Positions 58,331-64,000 of a stretch of 64,000 nt of DNA are shown here, one piece after another (the stretch's first letter is position 1; every line of letters starts with the position of its first letter). The notes beneath the pieces are model-generated. The model ran no database searches. It was given only the letters and a program-made list of their open reading frames with translations, and was not told the DNA's origin. A program made the translations under genes and the position numbers. The DNA comes from Bufo bufo (lineage: Eukaryota > Chordata > Amphibia > Anura > Bufonidae): the NCBI RefSeq assembly GCF_905171765.1, contig NC_053392.1, forward strand, positions 372,719,963 to 372,783,962, read 5' to 3'.

Positions 58331-59728
58331 AGTTGGAATTTAGATTGTGAGATCTAATGGGGACATACAGTACGTATTCTACTATTCTACTCTCCCTGAC
58401 GAAGAATAACGTTTTATTCGAAACATGTTGGAGTAATTTTGGTCCTCCTGACTATCCGTAGCTCAAACTGTGACGTCACACAGTGCTCCATGTGAGCGCG
58501 AGCAGGAAAGCTTTGAACGAGGGCTGTGCCACCGGCCGGGGCAAGCTCAGTGAAAACAATAACAGCAATAGTAATAGGGCATAGCCTCCCGAATCCCCCT
58601 CATGTCGATGTGAGAGCAAGAAGAGAAAACGCGAACATACAGTTGAATAAGCAGAACTCAGAAACAGGTATTGTATATTGTGTTTTCAAGGCACTGACAA
58701 CAGTGAAGGCGGGTAGGGAGTGCATCGCGCAGTACCATAGTATACGACATGCAGTACGTAATGACAATTCCTGAGCAGTGCTGCAAATGATGTTAGCACT
58801 ATATAAAAATGAGGCAATAAAGGTATTTGGTGAAAATACCCTTTTCATCCATATTACATTAAATGGAATGTGACATTTTGTGAGTTTTATAGGCATTTAT
58901 GTCTACAGATTTTTTTATTTATTTGGGCATAATCTTCCTGATTTTCTGTCACAGAAACCAATTCAATGGAATAAATTCATGAATACAAAAAAAGAAAGAG
59001 TTTAACAGGAGAGCTGAATCAGAACACTACACTAATAAGGTCCTTTCACTGCTGATAGGATTTTACATAGCAAGTTCTTTTTCACAGTCCTGTGTTCAAA
59101 TTGTTCAGTTTGACAAGTGTTGTGACTGAAAAGACTGGAAGATATTGGAGATAGACATGCTTACATCAGTACTTTGGGATGGAGGCATACAGGTAGGTAG
59201 GCCACAGTTTGGATCGGGGAATGAGTTGCATTAATTGTCAGTATGGCTTGCTCTGTCACAATTATGTTTGTATAATAGTATTACAAGGTAGAAAGTAGAC
59301 AAAGTGTAGGGATGAGCAGCATGTGACTAAATGTTGTCCATCACCATAAGAACGAGAGAGTACCATCTGGATTGAAGTTCCCTGCCTCATGGGTGGTGAA
59401 CCCTTGGAAGTGTTTTAACTTGATACTAAATTTTGCAGACATTAACACACTGTAGTTGCTGATTTAGGGACTTCACTGTATGTCCTGTCTTGTCCCTGAG
59501 TAGGAACAGTTAAACATAGGTCTAAAGCTGGATTTACACACCACAATTTGGCTATGATTCAACTTTCAAACTGATTATTATGGTAGCCCTATGGTGCCAA
59601 GAGCAAAAGACTAGCACAGTGACTACAATCATTTGGCTTTTCTGATTACCCAAATTCTTACCAAGTTAGATTAATATGAATTGTATGATTACTATGAATG
59701 GTATAATAAAGGTCATATCTGGCTATAG
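58331..59728. other. No recognised gene
   Basis: Two antisense open frames around 58526-58896 overlap each other and show no motif. Nothing else is recognised. Confidence 0.45.
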
Positions 59729-59813
59729 AACAATATAATAATATTTGCAAAGACAGGTGCACTCTGCGGTCACCGCAGAGTGCACCTGTCTTTGCAAATA
59801 TTATTATATTGTT
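59729..59813. repeat. Perfect 42-bp inverted repeat with a 1-nt spacer
   Basis: 59729-59770 is the exact reverse complement of 59772-59813, with only the c at 59771 between. The arms combine an AT-rich outer part (aacaatataataatatttgc) and a GC-richer inner part (acaggtgcactctgcggt). Confidence 0.97.
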
Positions 59814-60101
59814 ATATTGGTTATCACATCCACATAATTGCTATCTTGTGTAGGATGTTTATTGTGGTACTTGTGGTGTGCTGCGGGCATCCTCCAATGT
59901 ATACATTTTTGCTGGGGATCGCCATTAGCAATGGGCCACAAGTGCAGGATTTTCTCCCCTGTATATACATGCACAACTGCATATAGGTTTGAGCACTTCC
60001 TGCTTGTTTACCACCACGCCATTTTTTCTGTTTGTTTGTACATATCTGCATGTAGATCTAACAATTTATTCAATATGTTTCTGGAACATTGATGTTATAT
60101 T

Positions 60102-61398
60102 TTTAGGATATGCCATCCACCTCTGAGGTCCGGTCCCACTATCGGACTGGTCCACCAAAGTACCAGATCCTCTGGTGGGCCCAGGCTTTTTTAAACCCCA
60201 AATGTCCTGGAGAAAATAACATTTAGAGCTGCTATTGGAGACAATAAATTGCAACTAGGATATATTTCTTTGAATCAAAAGACTTTATTGATGATATAAG
60301 GTTTGGACCCTGAGAATTATTTGGTTTGGTGGGCCCAAGGAACATTAATCCAATCCTGCTTGCTCCTATCTAAACAATGAGGCCCCCAAAGCAAGTGTTC
60401 TGAAAGTAGGAGCTCTGAAAATAAGTTCTGAAAGTGAGTGCTCTTGGCTATTTTTGGAAGCCCCATAATGGTGAATGGAGAGCACATCGCGCATGCATGG
60501 CCACCTCTCTATTTACTTCTTTGGGACTATTGGAAAGCCAATGCAACTTATTTTTGAACTCCTGTGATGAATGGAGGGTGGCTGCTAGTGATGAGCGAAC
60601 CCATGGAAGTTCAGGTTCGCCGGGTTCGTCCGAACTTCAGGTCAAAGTTCGGGTTTGGGACCTGAACTTGACCTGAACCCGGACCCCATTAAAGTCAATG
60701 GGGACCCGAACTTCACTTTATTATTTTCCGTTATAACATGGTTATAACGGAAAATAATAGCATTCTTAAGACAGAATGATAAATAAAATGGCCATGGAGG
60801 GGTTAAAAATAATAAAAAAAAACTCACCTCATCCACTTGATTGCGCAGCCTTGATCGCGCAGGTCTTCTTTCTTCAGGAGCTGCGAAAGGACCTGCGATG
60901 ACATCACCGCACTCACCACGTGGTGAGCGCGGTGATGTCACCGCAGGTCCTGCTGAATGAAGATAGAAGATTCTATCTTCATTCAGCAGGACTTGCAGTG
61001 ATGTCACAGCGCCCACCATGTGGTGAGCGCGGTGACTTTATCGCAGGTCCTTTCGCAGGTCCTGAAGAAAGAAGATGTGCGCGATCAAGGCTGCGCGATC
61101 AAATGGATGAGGTGAGTTTTTTTTATTATTTTTAACCCCTCCATGACCATTTTATTTAGCATTCTGTCTTAAGAATGGTATTATTTTTCGTTATAACCAT
61201 GTTATAATGGAAAATAATAAAATCCCCCGAACACCGAACCCGAACTTCTGTGAAAAAGTCAGGTTACCCGAACTCGCAAAGCCTAGTGGCTTCACATGCA
61301 TGACTGCTCTCTATTCACTTCAGGGTTCCCGTTCTGGTAATAGGAACGTGTCCCAGAGGTAGCAATATGCAATTAATGTCCCAGATGGGAAAATCCCT
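60102..61398. mobile_element. TTAA-type MITE, copy 2 of the cccatctgggacat family, split
   Basis: Parts matching copy 1 (54452-54894): ggatatgccat near 60108, the tggctatttttggaagcccc block at 60448-60585, and aatgtcccagatggg at 61374 ending ccctttag (TTAA decayed). It is interrupted by a hAT-like fragment from about 60131 (actatcggactgg) and by the foldback element 60586-61285. Confidence 0.65.
60586..61285. mobile_element. hAT-type foldback MITE, 700 bp
   Basis: Starts tagtgatgagcgaac. Flanks gtggctgc (60578-60585) and gtggcttc (61286-61293) form an 8-bp duplication with one mismatch. Nearly the whole element is a palindrome centred near 60973 (agaagattctatcttc). Paired outer blocks are gttataacggaaaataata against its complement, and gatcgcgcaggtcttctttc against gaagaaagaagatgtgcgcg. 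Confidence 0.9.
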
Positions 61399-61401
61399 TT
61401 A

Positions 61402-61880
61402 GGTGCTTTGATTTGTTTGCATATTTTCCATGATATGAACTTTTTTCTCATTTAATGCACTTGTATTGGCCTACATGTATTTTTTCCAAAATCTCTGCCT
61501 GTGCTGTAATATTGGAAATGTATATAATACAAAACATATTCTACCTCCATGTAAACTAATGGAGCAGATAACCTAGAATGTATTTTTTAGGTCAACATGG
61601 GTGTTACTTGGCTTGTGACTGTGTACAGTAACACCAAATCTTTACTTTTTGTTATGCAAGACGCCTACAGGGGAAATATATTGGTTTAATTACTTCAGTT
61701 GTACAAATATATTGTTCTGAGAAATGCATAACATTAAATACTCATTAAAGTAATTGCACCTATTAACATTCGCTTGCTAAACACATTAACAAGTTATTTA
61801 TGAGCCCACACATTCTTTCATCCACCAAAGCCTCTGCCCTGACATGTTACCTAAGTCTGCTAAATTATTTTCCTTCTGGT
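61402..61880. other. No recognised gene or repeat
   Basis: AT-rich sequence without a supported feature. Confidence 0.45.
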
Positions 61881-62340
61881 TTAAAGGGAGTCTGTCAGCA
61901 TGATTTTGCATATTAAACTAAGCATAATGCCTGGTAGGACTTGAAGAGCCCAATAAAATGGTACCTTATTAGTGAAACTGTTACTGCATACTGCCCCAAA
62001 AAACTGTTCTTATACCTTTATTAGTGAATTTGTTGCTGCATTCTGCCCCAAAAAACTGTTTTTATTAAGTGCACAGAAGGCAGTCCCTAGACCCTCAATG
62101 GTACCCAATCTCTGCCACTGTACTGAAGAAGCTCCTCCATTTTTTGGTTGGTTGACAGTTCCAGGAGTCTGAATTGTCCTCTTGCCTAGCCCTGTAAACT
62201 CATGTAGTGTTATGCTGTACAACCTCTGAGCATGTGCAGCACAGGACCTGGTCATTGCCATGAGGAAATGTACTGTGTGAGAAGAATTCAGATGCCAGAC
62301 CCTGTCAATCAACTAATGAAATGAGGGACTTCTTGTCTAC
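61881..62340. mobile_element. Probable T2/Kolobok-like element, left end only
   Basis: TTAAAGGGAGTCTGTCAGCA at 61881 is a typical frog TTAAAGGRR end. A direct duplication follows (ctgccccaaaaaactgtt at 61993 and 62043, with ttattagtgaa before each). No matching right end is visible. Confidence 0.5.
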
Positions 62341-64000
62341 AGTGATGGAGCCAGAGTGCACCGAGCAGCTAGAACCTGCCATTATTGCATTTAACAGTTA
62401 ATTTACATATTGAATGAAAACTGTTTTAGAGCACTTAAGATTATGTTTCATTATAATGCTGGCTTTTAGTATTTAATTTTAATGAAATCCCAAAAATGTG
62501 CATCTGTATATCTGGAAACTTGCATCTGGTACTGCTTTGAAACTCCACTGGAGGTACGTAGCCAGTGCCATCTCTAAGTCATTAACACCATATTAACTGT
62601 CTTTTTTGTGTTGCCAAAAAGAACCTGCAATTTTGGTGTGTTTTATGTAAAGCTTATTAAAAAGCGGACTTGAATGATTTAGCGTTACCATTAGGCTCTC
62701 GTTCACAGTTCCTGGGAATTTATATAACATTTTAGACAGTCCCTGACTCACAGAGTCATAAGCCACAGGAACATATTTGGTCTCATACACTGGATTCCAA
62801 AACCAATTCCTTTTGACCCAAAGAATGTTTGTTCATGCGCTATTTACTAGAAATGGGGTTGTTTGTATAGTTCGCCAATAAAACCTTTCTCTCATATTCA
62901 TAGAGAAAAACAAGTTAATGGTGTTGGGGTACATTTTGTCTTTTGACACATTTTGTTGCAGAATGTTTGCTTTAACATAGAGAAACATTTTATGCAAGGT
63001 TGGCTTCTGCAAGGTATTCTGTGGCATCTCTGTTAGTACTAACTTTATATAACCCACCATTTTCTAGACGCTCAGCTTCTTATAAAACAGTCATTTGAAA
63101 ATCAAAAGAAATGTGTTATTGCTATGAAATATCGTACAAGTCTGAGTCTCTGAACTTGAAATGAACAGAAACTCCTCTGTACTAAATGACACTAGACAGG
63201 CAGGAAGTTTACGTTAACCACAGAGTTCCAGCAAAGTTTAACTTAGCGTTTTTAGTGGCTATTGTGTCAATTTAACGTTTGCCACAACTGTGTGGTAGAT
63301 GTGCATAATCAAAAATGAAATTAGCCGTGGAGCAGACAAGTCTTGATGTCCATCTATCTGCTCAAAATTGTAGACAGCCATCTGGCAAGTCAAGCAAACA
63401 CCACAACTGTTTACTCTGTTCTTCTGCTTTTCAGACAGTTCTTCACCTCCCTCATGACTACATACATCCTCTCCTGGAATGTACGAGTCTCTATGTAACA
63501 AATGGCTATTCTTGTATAAGCATAATAAAGCATCTGATGACGCAAATGGGAAACCTAAATTCATAACGCACCAAAAAGGCTATCCCAGGACTGAGCTTCT
63601 CGTTTACCTAGTAGTGCCTGAGAAAAATAACAACTAAGAGTTTGAGCCCCGTCATAAGATTTTATATTTTTTCCATCTTGTTGAGAAATACTCCACGTCA
63701 AGTATTTTGCCTCAAGGAGATGTGAAAACGTAAGTGTGAAAACTATACTGTCCTGTGTGTGCATCATGGCAAACAGAAGGAATACATGTCATTTTCTGAG
63801 ATAGCCTTGTTAAGTAGCACTCCATTCAGGATGTCAAATGCAAAGGAAGCTGCACTCAACAGATGATGAATTATTCTAACCTATGCAAAAATATTGAGAA
63901 AAGATGAAAAATATATATTTGTTATAGTTGAAACCTTGAATGTTTCTTGGGAATCTACCAGTAGAGGGAGTGCAGGCTTAGAAGGTTCTAGCAGTAGCAT
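62341..64000. other. No recognised gene
   Basis: AT-rich DNA with short open frames only. No repeat family or exon is identified up to the window end. Confidence 0.45.

Noticed and set aside
62593..63060. Two minus open frames of 65 and 75 codons
   Set aside because: They are short, adjacent in different frames, and show no motif.

Overview
This is vertebrate nuclear DNA, most likely from a frog (anuran amphibian). The window holds one intact host gene in a landscape of nested transposons and satellites. The anuran call rests on three things: several MITEs with TTAAAGG-type ends and TTAA targets (the T2/Kolobok style abundant in frogs), several Tc1 families together with a DIRS-type retrotransposon, and a CCN2 (CTGF) gene predicted at 343 aa. 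There are no bacterial features, and the species cannot be named from sequence alone.

Layout. 1-10280: one large (TATC)n microsatellite split by two Tc1 elements (1537-3119 and 3258-10195); the second carries a 5.3 kb TTAA-flanked non-coding element (3744-9029) full of tandem and inverted repeats. 10280-13662: foldback and hAT-type MITEs. 13665-17126: a 31-bp minisatellite abutting a 34-bp minisatellite. 18193-19801: another copy of the second Tc1 family. 20259-23300: a three-level nest (TTAA MITE, then hAT-like element, then a 713-bp near-perfect palindrome). 24739-24945: a probable Penelope-like relic. 25916-27440: a minisatellite of about 68 bp. 27850-28610: a hAT transposase relic. 29607-36480: a DIRS-like element interrupted by a Tc1-like element, itself interrupted by a second TTAA element. 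39833-43918: a hAT element with a perfect 8-bp target duplication and a decayed BED/hAT transposase. 47312-48075: an older Tc1 relic.

50445-53720 (minus strand) is CCN2: five coding exons matching the signal peptide, IGFBP, VWC, TSP1 and cysteine-knot modules, a TATA box, TEAD and TGF-beta-type promoter motifs, and a long 3' UTR ending at a poly(A) signal. This block is free of recognisable transposons. 54069-64000 returns to MITEs, microsatellites and foldback elements in otherwise unrecognised DNA.

Nothing here forms a multi-gene system. The two notable layers are a compact, strongly conserved CCN2 locus, and an unusually readable record of insertion-within-insertion with target duplications preserved, including two TTAA elements built of hairpin chains and palindromic tandem arrays.
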